Shown: positions 32,595 to 41,153, numbered from the stretch's first letter. The stretch: 64,000 nucleotides of DNA from FEB-10 sp963710645 (GCA_963710645.1 CAVQBD010000001.1:806001-870000), one strand, 5' to 3'. A program made the numbers and translations. The notes: generated from the sequence alone by a model not told the origin.

Positions 32595-33929
32595 TCAGCT
32601 CCTGGCGGTGCGTTCCTCGCGCCGCTGCTTGAGTCCCAGGATTCTGCGGACCGTCCGTACCAGTTCTTCGGGATCGACGGGTTTGTTCATGAACCCCTCC
32701 GGCGGGCGGGTGGGCCGATCATAGATCACCCGCCGAAACTCGGGATGACCGGTGATCACGCACACCGGTGTCTCCTCCAGGGCGGGGTCCTGCCGTAGGT
32801 CGCACAGGGTGTCGACGCCGTCCTTCCCCGGCATGGACAGGTCGAGGGTGATCAGGTCCGGGCGGTCCCGAGCCGCCACCACGAGGGCCTCGTCGCCATC
32901 GCCTGCCTCGCAGATCTGGGCACCAGCGTCCGCCAACACCGCGAGCAGAAAGGTGCGCGTGTCCTCGTCGTCGTCAACCACCAGGATCTTGTAACCGGTC
33001 AACGGTAAGCCCTCAGACGGCATCAGTGAGCCTATCTCCGGGTCCATGGCTCGCCTCCCTTTGTCAGAATGTGGGTCTTGGGTCCCCTCGGCGCCAGGGC
33101 ACTGCTGTTCCGCGGTCACCCACGGACCGTAGAGCTCTGGACGGCGGTCGGGAAGAAAGAGTCGTCGAGCGTGGGATTGTTCGGTCTCGGTGAGGTCGAT
33201 ATCGGCGATGAGAATGTGGTCCTCGCCCAGCGGTGCCCGAGCGATCACCCTGCCGTCAGGGGCGCACACAAAGCTCTCTCCTGAGAATTCCAGTCGTTCT
33301 TCCTTGCCGACACGGTTGCACAGGGCGACGAAGTAGCCGTTCTGAAAAGCTGCCACCTGCATCTCGGCCTCATACAACCCGTCGGGCCACTCTCCCACGG
33401 CACCTGCCTGCGGAACCACGACCAAATCGGCGCCGGCCAGCGCCAGCGCCCGCATGTACTCCGGATAGTGGCGGTCGTAGCAGATGGCGATGCCGACGGT
33501 GCCCACCGAGGTGTGATAGACCGGCGCGCCCGTGTCCCCCGGGGCGTAGTAGCCCCGCTCGTGGAAGTAGTTGTAGTCGGTGATGTGGACCATTCGTGTC
33601 CGCCCGAGGAGCCTTCCGTCGGCTTCGATCAGGAACGAAGTGTCGTAACAGAGGTCTCCCGCCCTTTCGAAGAGGTTCGGAAGGACCACGACTCCAAGCT
33701 CTCGGGCGGCCTCGGAGAAGGCGTCGGAGGTGGGACCCGGTATGGGCTCGGCGAAGGGTGAGACGTCAGCCGCGGCAGGCCGCTGGGGATAGAAGGGCTG
33801 GAAGCTGAGTTCTGCGAAGCAGACCATGTCCGCACCTTTGCCGGCGGCCGCCCGGACCGCCTCGAGACCGCGGCGGCGATTCTCCTGTGGATCGCTGCCA
33901 GCATGTTGCTGGACAAGGGCGATGCGCAT
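32595..33929 (-). CDS. Carbon-nitrogen hydrolase (nitrilase family) fused to a response-regulator receiver
   Basis: 444-residue protein in one frame. Residues 1-~278 are a nitrilase-fold amidohydrolase: catalytic Glu in CFAELSFQPFYP, nucleophile Cys in GIAICYDRHYPEY, and C-terminal DRRPELYGPW. At the usual catalytic Lys (RKMHIP in N-carbamoylputrescine amidases) this protein reads RMVHIT, so Met seems to replace Lys. After a ~35-residue linker, a receiver domain follows (KILVVDDDEDTR, phospho-Asp in ITLDLSMPGKDG, Lys in FMNKPVDPEEL). An internal ATG at 33047 with GGGAGG 6 nt upstream could also produce the receiver alone. The start at 33929 is preceded by GAGGAGG. Confidence 0.82.
   Translation of the reverse strand: MRIALVQQHAGSDPQENRRRGLEAVRAAAGKGADMVCFAELSFQPFYPQRPAAADVSPFAEPIPGPTSDAFSEAARELGVVVLPNLFERAGDLCYDTSFLIEADGRLLGRTRMVHITDYNYFHERGYYAPGDTGAPVYHTSVGTVGIAICYDRHYPEYMRALALAGADLVVVPQAGAVGEWPDGLYEAEMQVAAFQNGYFVALCNRVGKEERLEFSGESFVCAPDGRVIARAPLGEDHILIADIDLTETEQSHARRLFLPDRRPELYGPWVTAEQQCPGAEGTQDPHSDKGRRAMDPEIGSLMPSEGLPLTGYKILVVDDDEDTRTFLLAVLADAGAQICEAGDGDEALVVAARDRPDLITLDLSMPGKDGVDTLCDLRQDPALEETPVCVITGHPEFRRVIYDRPTRPPEGFMNKPVDPEELVRTVRRILGLKQRREERTARS
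33048..33059 (-). promoter_or_regulatory. Internal ribosome binding site before the receiver domain
   Basis: GGGAGG at 33054-33059 (minus strand) lies 6 nt before an in-frame ATG at 33047 that opens MDPEIGSLMPSEG, immediately before the receiver. It looks like the former or still active start of a separate response-regulator gene. Confidence 0.55.
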
Positions 33930-33991
33930 GGGTGGTCCCTCCTCGCCCATTGTGCCACCGCCACCGGGCGGGGCGATTCACGCACCGGCGG

Positions 33992-34258
33992 TCAGAGGCG
34001 GCACAGGTCGGGAGGACAATCATCCCCAAACGGACAATCGCGGTAACTGCAGTGGGCAGACTGCATGGTCCGTTTTGCGTTCCCCCAGTCCACATTCGTC
34101 TTGGGCGGGGTTTTTGAGTCGGAATCCAACACCAGACTCTCCGCGTGGCCATCCAGCGCGCGTTCCGCAGAGTTCGAAACATCCGTTCGCTGAGCGATGG
34201 CGGCGGTTTCCGGCCGTTGTGCAGATCCGTGCGATACGGAAGCGCTGATCTTTGGCAT
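33992..34258 (-). CDS. Small protein with Cys-rich C-terminus
   Basis: 88-residue protein of unknown function. The N-terminal part is polar and without hydrophobic segments. The last ~20 residues carry four Cys with one His (HCSYRDCPFGDDCPPDLC), a pattern that could bind zinc or an Fe-S cluster. GGGGGAG lies 6 nt before the ATG, and TACTAA about 40 bp upstream may be a -10 box. Two other frames are open over the same bases, so confidence is moderate. Confidence 0.5.
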   Translation of the reverse strand: MPKISASVSHGSAQRPETAAIAQRTDVSNSAERALDGHAESLVLDSDSKTPPKTNVDWGNAKRTMQSAHCSYRDCPFGDDCPPDLCRL

Positions 34259-34380
34259 GAAAGTCTCCCCCGTTGAAGCTGTAAACGCTTCTGTTAGTAC
34301 GAATCATTCCTGGTTGTGGTTTCGATTTTTGGACATCAAGGACCGGGGTCCCCCAGAAATGGCCGTGATCTAATGAACCG

Positions 34381-34694
34381 ATGGATCACCGAGGCGATTT
34401 CTTGAAGTTGGTGACCCTGGTTTTCACCATCTCGGTGGTGTGCAGCTGCAGCGAAGGTCCTGACGGGCGTTCCGATGCCCAACCGGCCGAGGCGCTGCCA
34501 GTCAGTGCGGTGGATGGGCACTACTCCATCGAACTCCCCGGGGACCCGGCCGCGACCATCGGCACTTCGGAATCGGCGGATGGTCCCCTCGCACGACCCA
34601 TTTCGGCGTCGGGGTCGCCACCCGCAACGCCCCCGATCGCGGCACCATCCGATATATCACTCAGGTCTTCGCCCGCCGTGCAACCAACGATTGA
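34381..34694 (+). pseudogene. Decayed lipoprotein with CAP/SCP-like C-terminal remnant
   Basis: The first frame starts with an ATG 6 nt after TCTAAT and encodes a lipoprotein-type signal (LVTLVFTISVVCSCSEG). After about residue 67 its sequence becomes low-complexity Pro/Ser/Ala. From 34581 another frame (offset by one base) reads THFGVGVATRN...IRYITQVFA and stops at 34692, closely resembling the end of a CAP/SCP domain. The core of the ~150-residue CAP domain is missing. I infer a deletion plus frameshift in a former CAP-domain lipoprotein gene. The intact 126-residue ORF to 34761 is the alternative reading. Confidence 0.42.
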
Positions 34695-34741
34695 AGCCGC
34701 GAGAAGTGATCAATCTCCATTGGTGCTGCGAGCTGCGCGTA

Positions 34742-34771
34742 TTGACAGATCTCCAGGCTGACCCATAGGCT
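34742..34771 (+). promoter_or_regulatory. Putative promoter of the SulP gene
   Basis: A perfect -35 TTGACA (34742-34747) is followed after 18 bp by TAGGCT (34766-34771), and the TTG start at 34779 comes 7 nt later. The -10 matches only partly. Confidence 0.5.
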
Positions 34772-34778
34772 TGATATC

Positions 34779-36962
34779 TTGAGTGGCACCGGCCCGACCT
34801 CCGGCTCAAAGAGCACCCCGGCCTTCCGATATGCCGAAGGTCTTCGGGACTATTTCCTGCGCCCTCTGGATCTTTTTCGTTTCTACGACCGGAGCAATCT
34901 AACCCCCGATCTGGTGGCCGGGCTGACGGTGGCCGCCGTCGCCATCCCGCAGGCCATTGCCTACGCCTCCATCGTCGAACTGCCGGCGCAGACCGGTCTC
35001 TACGCCGCCGTAGTGGCGGCTGTGATCGGTTCGCTGTGGGGTTCCTCTCGATTCCTCGCCACCGGTCCGGTAAACGCCGTGTCGTTGCTGGTCCTGCCCA
35101 TCCTGCTCGCGGTCGCCGAACCCGGATCGCCGGCATTCCTCATTGCAGCGGCGACCCTTGCCCTGATCGTCGGAGCGACGGAGATCCTGCTCGCAGTATT
35201 CCGGTTTGGAGCGTTGGTCACTCTGGCCTCCCGTTCGGTGTTGTTGGGTTTCACCGCGGGGGCTGCGGTTCACATCGTGGTTGGACAGATGAGGAATTTG
35301 CTCAGGGTCTATGTGCCGGCAAAGCCCCAGCTCTACCACAACGTGGTCCTGATTTTTTCGGAACTCGATCAGACCCACATCCCCAGCCTGGTTCTGGGTC
35401 TCGCGACCCTTGCCATCTTGATTATCCTGCGGAGATTCGGGCCCCGTGTGCCGTCCGCCCTGCTCGCGGTGACAGCCGCCGGTTTCGCGGTTTACTTCTT
35501 CAGTCTCGAGGGTCGCGGTGTTCAGGTGGTGGGAGCGATCCCCAGATCGCTGCCGCCCCTGACCTTCAACTCGATCCATGATCTTCCCGACCTCGCAACC
35601 ATCCAGGCACTGGTCGTCGGTTCGCTCGCAGTCGCTGCCCTCGGGCTGGTGGAGGCGGTCGCCTCCGCGCAGACCCTGGCCAAACGCAGCAAGGACCGTT
35701 TGGACAGCAACCAGGAGTTCTTCGGCCAGGGGCTTGCCAACATCGCCGCCGGGCTGTTCTCCGGCTACCCGTGCTCCGGTTCGTTCACCCGGTCGTCGCT
35801 GGCGCAGCAGGTCGGAGCCAAGACTCGCATGACTGGGGTGATCACCGGGCTGACGATCCTCGTCGGGATGCTCGCGCTCGCTCCCTACGCGAGGTACATC
35901 CCCAAACCTGCCATCGCCGCCATTCTGCTGGTTGTGGCGTGGTCGATGATCGACCGCGACGGGACGCGGCGAGCCATGAAGACCTCCCGCTCCGAGTCGG
36001 CGCTCATGTTCTTGACCTTTGCCGCAACCCTGACCCTTCCCCTGGATTTCGCGGTGTTGGCGGGCGTGCTGTTCTCCCTGGCGTTCTTTGTCATCCGGTC
36101 GAGCATTCCCAGGGTCTACCCCGTCGTGCCGGACGAGATTTATCGCCATCTGGTCTACCAGCCTGGTGCCCCGGTATGCCCCCAGGTGGGGATCATGAAT
36201 ATTCGTGGTCCCTTGTTTTTTGGTGCCGTGTACCACATCGAGGATGAACTCAGGGGGAATCTGGAGGAGAATCCCGGCCAGATCGTCCTGGTGCTTCGGA
36301 TGCACGGGGTGGACATCATCGACCTCAGCGGTGTCGAGATGCTCGAATCCGTTGTGAACACCTATCGGGCGTTTGGCGGCGACGTCTTCCTGGTGCGACC
36401 GAGACGGCCCGTGCTGGAGTTTATGGAACAGTCGGGATTTGTGGGTGAGACCCTCCGCGAAGACCACATCCTGCCCCAGGAGGGAGCCATCGAATTCCTC
36501 TTCGATCGGGTCGTGGATCCGTTGGTCTGCGTCTACGGCTGTGAACACCGGGTCTTTGCCGAGTGCCAGGCCATCGAAAAGGACCCCTCGTCGGACCACC
36601 TTCCGGTCCTCTCACATCGGAGCCTGGATGCCGCTCGATTTCTTTCAGCCGAGGAGTTCCGCGAACTCGTCCTGGATGATCAGTCGCTGGTTGTGGACGT
36701 CCGGGAGCCGGAAGAGTTTCACCAGGGACACCTCGCGGGATCGCATCTTGTACCGCTGCGGTCGCTCTATGACAAGGTGGATCAACTGCCTCGCGATCGA
36801 GTGCTGCTGATCGTGGATCGCTCGGGACGACGGACGGCTCGGGCCATGCAGACCCTGCGTGATCTCGAATTCGAAAGCTATTACGGACTCAAGGGCGGGG
36901 TTCTGGCCTGGCGCGCCGAGGGTTTCCCGTTGATCGTCGATTCGCCCGACCCCGAGAATTGA
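34779..36962 (+). CDS. SulP/SLC26-family anion transporter with STAS and rhodanese-like domains
   Basis: 727-residue inner-membrane transporter, likely for sulfate, bicarbonate or another anion. The SulP core (~40-455) has about 10-12 hydrophobic helices with family motifs such as AGLTVAAVAIPQAIAYA, ATGPVNAVSLL and FFGQGLANIAAGLFSGYPCSGSFTRS. A STAS domain follows (~470-590; IMNIRGPLFFGAV, DIIDLSGVEMLE). The C-terminal ~110 residues form a rhodanese fold (LVVDVREPEEFHQGHLAGSHLVPL), but the active-site loop reads VDRSGRR, with Asp where catalytic Cys should be, so this domain probably binds rather than transfers sulfur. Start TTG at 34779 is chosen from promoter spacing and is uncertain. Confidence 0.9.
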   Translation: MSGTGPTSGSKSTPAFRYAEGLRDYFLRPLDLFRFYDRSNLTPDLVAGLTVAAVAIPQAIAYASIVELPAQTGLYAAVVAAVIGSLWGSSRFLATGPVNAVSLLVLPILLAVAEPGSPAFLIAAATLALIVGATEILLAVFRFGALVTLASRSVLLGFTAGAAVHIVVGQMRNLLRVYVPAKPQLYHNVVLIFSELDQTHIPSLVLGLATLAILIILRRFGPRVPSALLAVTAAGFAVYFFSLEGRGVQVVGAIPRSLPPLTFNSIHDLPDLATIQALVVGSLAVAALGLVEAVASAQTLAKRSKDRLDSNQEFFGQGLANIAAGLFSGYPCSGSFTRSSLAQQVGAKTRMTGVITGLTILVGMLALAPYARYIPKPAIAAILLVVAWSMIDRDGTRRAMKTSRSESALMFLTFAATLTLPLDFAVLAGVLFSLAFFVIRSSIPRVYPVVPDEIYRHLVYQPGAPVCPQVGIMNIRGPLFFGAVYHIEDELRGNLEENPGQIVLVLRMHGVDIIDLSGVEMLESVVNTYRAFGGDVFLVRPRRPVLEFMEQSGFVGETLREDHILPQEGAIEFLFDRVVDPLVCVYGCEHRVFAECQAIEKDPSSDHLPVLSHRSLDAARFLSAEEFRELVLDDQSLVVDVREPEEFHQGHLAGSHLVPLRSLYDKVDQLPRDRVLLIVDRSGRRTARAMQTLRDLEFESYYGLKGGVLAWRAEGFPLIVDSPDPEN

Positions 36963-37007
36963 CCGCCCACGAGTGGATCATATGAGCCATCTCCCGGTAC
37001 TTTTCCT

Positions 37008-37035
37008 CAGGAGCGGTTACGATGAGGCGCTCCTG
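37008..37035 (+). promoter_or_regulatory. Inverted repeat spanning a -10-like box
   Basis: CAGGAGCG (37008-37015) and CGCTCCTG (37028-37035) are exact reverse complements around a 12-nt loop containing TACGAT (37018-37023). It could be an operator or an mRNA hairpin ahead of the gene at 37047. Confidence 0.4.
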
Positions 37036-37046
37036 GGAAGGCGGAA

Positions 37047-38135
37047 ATGCCGTTCAACCGCTCACACGTGGATTCGAGGCACCCGGATTTTCACCGGGTG
37101 ACACTGCCTGAGGGAGTCACCGAGGACCAGTGGTGCACCGAGCGTGATCGCTGGCAGAACCCCAGGCTGCGGGCCCTGCTCAGCTCTCTGCGCCGTCTCA
37201 GCGGAGTTCAGGAAAGCAACACCGCCATTCTCCACAGCTCTCCCAAGCGCCTCACGGCCATTTGGTCGGTGGTGCGGGACGTGGTCCACACCATTCGTCG
37301 CGATCTGGGGCCGGTCATCGAGTTTCCGTCCGCCATCCCGGAGTTGGAATCCGCGAGGGAGGCGGTGGCGGCGAACTTCGCCCATCTCGACCTCGCACTC
37401 CTGGCTCAAGTCTGTGACCTTCCGGAAGAGCCCCCGCCGCAGCAACACGACGACCTCCGGCGATTCCTGTGCGTTGCAGTCGGTCAGCTGCACGCCTTCC
37501 TCCAGGACAGTTTCGGGAGTCTCATGGCCAGCGATCCCCGGGGTCGATTTGACGCGGACTACTACCTTTCGAGGGAATTTCCCCGTGATGTGGAGGAGTC
37601 GGAGTGGCTCTATTCATCGGTGATCGCCTTTGATGACGACTTTCGTCAGGTGGAGAACGAGAGAAGGAGGCTGTTTCCTCCTTTCATGGAGCAGGTCGCA
37701 GGCTATCAGCGGATTCCCGATCCACAGGACTGGGCACCCATCGAGTCATACCTGAGATTTCTTTCAGTGGAATTCTCCGGAAATATCCGGAAGATCCTCA
37801 GCCTCAGAGCGATCCGGTTGACCGAACTGGATCTGCTCACCCACCACGCCAACGAGATTCCAGTGACCTGCCGCGTCATGCTCGAACTCTACGAGTCCGG
37901 TCGTCAGTCCATCAACGCGCTGGCCTTCGCCCAAGCCGGCCAGGAGGGAGCGGGGGCAAACTCCCCCCACGCCGATGTGGTCAGCGCAACCGTGAGCGGG
38001 CGTCTGATCCAGCACGCCCGTGGGCTCGACGATTCGCTGCGGGACCTGGGTGCGTTCATTCCTCTGTGGAGACAGGGTATCAGCCAACGTCGGGCCCTGG
38101 CGTTCAGGATGTCGGCCGAGGCGTCGTCCGACTGA
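37047..38135 (+). CDS. Hypothetical protein, helical, unknown function
   Basis: 362-residue protein that I do not recognise. It has no signal peptide and no clear membrane segment, and is rich in charged helices (for example ERRRLFPPFMEQVAGYQRI and NIRKILSLRAIRLTELDLLTHHAN). Codon choice and composition match neighbouring genes, so it is likely real. It follows the SulP gene by 84 bp on the same strand, with an inverted repeat between them. It may be an independent unit. Confidence 0.7.
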   Translation: MPFNRSHVDSRHPDFHRVTLPEGVTEDQWCTERDRWQNPRLRALLSSLRRLSGVQESNTAILHSSPKRLTAIWSVVRDVVHTIRRDLGPVIEFPSAIPELESAREAVAANFAHLDLALLAQVCDLPEEPPPQQHDDLRRFLCVAVGQLHAFLQDSFGSLMASDPRGRFDADYYLSREFPRDVEESEWLYSSVIAFDDDFRQVENERRRLFPPFMEQVAGYQRIPDPQDWAPIESYLRFLSVEFSGNIRKILSLRAIRLTELDLLTHHANEIPVTCRVMLELYESGRQSINALAFAQAGQEGAGANSPHADVVSATVSGRLIQHARGLDDSLRDLGAFIPLWRQGISQRRALAFRMSAEASSD

Positions 38136-38199
38136 CCCGCCCACAGTTTGACGCGGGTCTGTCTCCCGACGCAGTGCGCGGAGATCGGCCGAACCGGCG

Positions 38200-38538
38200 T
38201 CAGTCACCGAGGGGCAACGAGGTCTGACCTTTCAGGCGCTCGAGCCAATCCAACCGGAACTCGCCCTCTCCAAGGGGCTCCAGTTGAAAGTGCGGCGGCC
38301 GGTTCTTTGCCCACGGAATCAGTCCGTTGCGCTCGAAAAACGTCCTGATCCGCGCCGACCGGAGTTCGGGAGCGGTTCCCCAGAAACTCTCACTTACCGG
38401 GATCCGAAGTTCTTCCGACTCACCCGGTAGATGGAGAACAACCTCGGACCACTCCGGGCGGAAGTACAAACTGATGTTGTCCTCCGGCACCCTGAGCCCG
38501 TAGCCGCCTCCTCCGTCATGCCACGCCGAGACGATCAT
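38200..38538 (-). CDS. Small hypothetical protein (112 residues)
   Basis: Cytoplasmic, beta-rich-looking protein that I do not recognise (GGGGYGLRVPEDNISLYF, WSEVVLHLPGESEELRIPVSESFW). It is convergent with the previous gene. The ATG at 38538 was chosen because a well-formed promoter ends 10 nt upstream and the sequence in front reads as promoter DNA. The AT-rich promoter contrasts with the GC-rich surroundings. Confidence 0.68.
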   Translation of the reverse strand: MIVSAWHDGGGGYGLRVPEDNISLYFRPEWSEVVLHLPGESEELRIPVSESFWGTAPELRSARIRTFFERNGLIPWAKNRPPHFQLEPLGEGEFRLDWLERLKGQTSLPLGD

Positions 38539-38548
38539 TTGGTATGTA

Positions 38549-38577
38549 AATATATCATTTGCAGGGCGATACAACAA
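38549..38577 (-). promoter_or_regulatory. Sigma-70-like promoter
   Basis: On the minus strand TTGTTG (38572-38577) and TATATT (38549-38554) are 17 bp apart. The ATG at 38538 lies 10 nt after the -10, so the leader would be only a few bases. The region to 38712 holds no gene. Confidence 0.6.
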
Positions 38578-38712
38578 TCGGAGGGCTCTTGTGGGTCAAG
38601 GTTGGGCTGATCCGGATTTTCGTGAGATGGACAGCGGTGGTTATTCGAAATGCGAAATTTCCATCGCAGTTTCGGATGAACCACAGGTTGTAGGTTGCAG
38701 AACGAGGTGAGG

Positions 38713-39813
38713 TCAGTCGGTGGAGTCGCCGAAGGAGATCCCGAGATCCCGTGCCGTGAGGACGGTATCGGAGTTCAACGGAACCGTCTTCAAGCGGCGA
38801 GTTGCAGTCTCCAAGGGGACTGCGCGAACGGTTGGCGGATCCAGGGCGACCATGTGATTGAACTTTCCCTTCGCCACCAGGCGAACAGCCGCGGCGCCAA
38901 ACCGAAGGGCCAACAAGCGGTCTCTGGTGGTGGGCGTGCCACCCCGCTGAATATGGCCGAGCACAACTGTCCGAGTCTCCTTTCCGGTCTTGGACTCGAT
39001 TTCTCGCGCCACCTGTTCCGCGATGCCACCCAGCTGCGCCTCACGTCCGATCTCGTGATTCTTGACCACCATCGTGCCACCGATGGGAGTGGCCCCCTCC
39101 GCGGCCACCACGATGCTGAATCGGCGGCCCCGGGCCTCCCGGTCGTAGATCTTGTCGCACACCGAGTCGATGTCGAATGGGATCTCGGGAATCAGAATCA
39201 CATCGGCCGTTGCGGCGACCCCGGAGTGAAGGGCAATCCAGCCGGCGTATCGTCCCATCACCTCCACCACCATCACCCGTTCGTGAGCCTGGGCGGTGGA
39301 GTGGAGTCGGTCGATGGCCTCGGTGGCCACGGTGACCGCGGTGTCGAATCCGAAGGTCACGACCGTGCCGGAGAGATCGTTGTCGATGGTCTTGGGGACG
39401 CCCACAATGGGCAGTCCCTTGGATGCGAACTGCGACGCGATCTTCATGGATCCATCGCCTCCGATGGCGATGAGGCCGTCGATGCGGAGCCTTTTGAATG
39501 CCTCCACCACGTCATCGGAGCGATCCACCAGGGCGATTTCGCCGTCGGGCATCTTGGTCGGGTATTCGAACGGGTTGCCCTTGTTGGTTGTGCCCAGGAT
39601 GGTGCCGCCGATATGTGTGATGCCGCGGACCGAGTCCCTGTCGAGCTGGATGATTTTGGAGGTGTCCAACAGACCCTCGTACCCTTTGTGGATGCCCAGA
39701 ACCTCCCAGCCACGGCGCAAGGAGGACAACACGATCGATCGAATCACGGCGTTGAGCCCCGGCGCGTCGCCTCCTCCCGTGTTGACTGCAATTCGCTGGA
39801 TGCCTCGGGTCAT
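38713..39813 (-). CDS. pfkA: 6-phosphofructokinase
   Basis: 366-residue cytoplasmic kinase that phosphorylates fructose 6-phosphate in glycolysis. Phosphoryl-donor motif GGDGS is at 118-122: Gly here favours ATP, where PPi-dependent enzymes have Asp. The catalytic motif PKTIDND is at 140-146; its Lys is found in PPi-type and actinomycete-type enzymes, so this is a mixed-signature PFK, most likely ATP-dependent. MGRYAGW, PEIPFD and LGHIQRGGTP are also intact. GGAGG lies a few bases before the ATG. A malate dehydrogenase gene lies upstream on the same strand with a terminator between them. Confidence 0.93.
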   Translation of the reverse strand: MTRGIQRIAVNTGGGDAPGLNAVIRSIVLSSLRRGWEVLGIHKGYEGLLDTSKIIQLDRDSVRGITHIGGTILGTTNKGNPFEYPTKMPDGEIALVDRSDDVVEAFKRLRIDGLIAIGGDGSMKIASQFASKGLPIVGVPKTIDNDLSGTVVTFGFDTAVTVATEAIDRLHSTAQAHERVMVVEVMGRYAGWIALHSGVAATADVILIPEIPFDIDSVCDKIYDREARGRRFSIVVAAEGATPIGGTMVVKNHEIGREAQLGGIAEQVAREIESKTGKETRTVVLGHIQRGGTPTTRDRLLALRFGAAAVRLVAKGKFNHMVALDPPTVRAVPLETATRRLKTVPLNSDTVLTARDLGISFGDSTD

Positions 39814-39921
39814 CGCTCACCTCCACCGGCCAGCCCAGTCTACAGAACCCGGCGGATCAGATGTCGCCTTCCCTGTTCACAACTGCGAACGGGTGGCTGC
39901 GGTCGTGGAACGATTGGGAGA

Positions 39922-39947
39922 CAAAAAACCCCCGGCGGGGCCGGGGG
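39922..39947 (-). terminator. Rho-independent terminator of mdh
   Basis: A perfect 8-bp stem (CCCCCGGC at 39929-39936 with GCCGGGGG at 39940-39947) and a 3-nt loop are followed on the minus strand by six T residues. It sits 25 bp after the mdh stop. Confidence 0.88.
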
Positions 39948-39971
39948 TCGTCGTGACTAATGGGATGACCG

Positions 39972-40982
39972 TCAGATCTTGGCGAGAAGCTCGTCCGCCT
40001 CGGCGCAGGTCTTGCTCACGGCATTCACCGACACACCGAGCGCCTCCTTCTCGGAGTCCGTCAGGTCGAGTTCGATGATCTGCTCGACGCCGTTTTTGCC
40101 GACGATTGCGGGCACGCCGACGAACAGGCCGTCCACACCGTACTCGCCCTCGAGCTTGGCGCAGACCGGGATGATCTTGCGTTTGTCGAAGATGATCGCC
40201 TCGGCCATCTCGAGCGCGGCCCATGCCGGCGACACGAATGCCGAACCGAAGCCGAGCAGGCCGACCACTTCGCCGCCGGCTTTGCGCGTCCGCGTCTCGA
40301 TGGCCTGCAGGGTCTCCTCATCGACGAACTTGGTGACCGGAATGCCGGCCACCAGGCAGGAGCTGCGCACCGGGACCATGGTGTCGCCGTGGCCCCCGAG
40401 CACCATGGCGTTGACGTTTTCCACCGACACGTTGGCGGCTTCGGCCACGAAGTAACAATAACGGCCGGAGTCGAGCTGGCCGGCCATGCCCATGAGCTTG
40501 TTCTTGGCCGGGGACAGCGCCTTGTCGAGGGTGTAGACGATGGCGTCGAGGGGGTTGGCGATGGAAATGATGATGGCATCCGGGCAGTTCTGTTTGATGC
40601 CCTGGGCGACCTGCTTGGTCACCTTGAGGTTGATGGTCAGCAATTCCTCGCGACTGGGGAAACTCCCGTCCGGCCGGGCCTTGCGCGGCACACCGGCGGT
40701 GTTGATGATCAGTTCGGAACCCTTGAGGGCCGAGTAGTCCTTCGAACCGACACATCGCACGTCACTGCCGATCGTCGGGGTTCCCTCGGCGATGTCCAGG
40801 CACTTGCCCTTGGACACCGATTGTTTGTTCACGACCTCCTGTCGCTCCGGCGGATCATCGGGATTCACGAAGGGTGCGGGATCAACCAGCCCCACCTCGC
40901 GAGCGAGCCGCCGCTGGACGATCTCCTGGACCAACACACCGCCAATATATCCGCCGCCAATGACACCGATCTTATTGAGCAT
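39972..40982 (-). CDS. mdh: Malate dehydrogenase (LDH/MDH family)
   Basis: 336-residue NAD-dependent dehydrogenase that interconverts malate and oxaloacetate. The Rossmann start is IGVIGGGYIGG. The substrate loop AGVPRKARPDGS carries the Arg pair typical of MDH, NPLDAIVYTL follows, and the catalytic His is in LGGHGDTMVPV. The C-terminal block GEYGVDGLFVGVPAIVGKNGVEQIIEL matches LDH-like MDH. It has GGAG before its ATG and its own terminator. Lactate dehydrogenase is less likely from the substrate loop. Confidence 0.92.
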   Translation of the reverse strand: MLNKIGVIGGGYIGGVLVQEIVQRRLAREVGLVDPAPFVNPDDPPERQEVVNKQSVSKGKCLDIAEGTPTIGSDVRCVGSKDYSALKGSELIINTAGVPRKARPDGSFPSREELLTINLKVTKQVAQGIKQNCPDAIIISIANPLDAIVYTLDKALSPAKNKLMGMAGQLDSGRYCYFVAEAANVSVENVNAMVLGGHGDTMVPVRSSCLVAGIPVTKFVDEETLQAIETRTRKAGGEVVGLLGFGSAFVSPAWAALEMAEAIIFDKRKIIPVCAKLEGEYGVDGLFVGVPAIVGKNGVEQIIELDLTDSEKEALGVSVNAVSKTCAEADELLAKI

Positions 40983-41153
40983 TTCGGACTCCTTTCAAGC
41001 CGCCGGTCAGGACTCCAGAACGAGGCTGGAAACCGGACCGACCATTCAAGTGAAAAATTGCACGAGCGCCGTCACGTGCCGCAGCATACCACTTCATCAG
41101 CGATTTTTGTGATTCGGATTCTTCGAATTTCCAAAGGCCCGGTTCAGTGGGCT

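Noticed and set aside
34020..34307. 95-residue minus-strand open frame overlapping the small Cys-rich gene
   Set aside because: It has no ribosome binding site at its start, whereas the chosen frame has GGGGGAG at good spacing.
34899..36599. 566-residue minus-strand open frame
   Set aside because: Antisense to the SulP transporter; its translation is Gly/Arg/Gln/Asp-rich shadow sequence.
38695..39960. 421-residue plus-strand open frame
   Set aside because: Antisense to pfkA; no motif.
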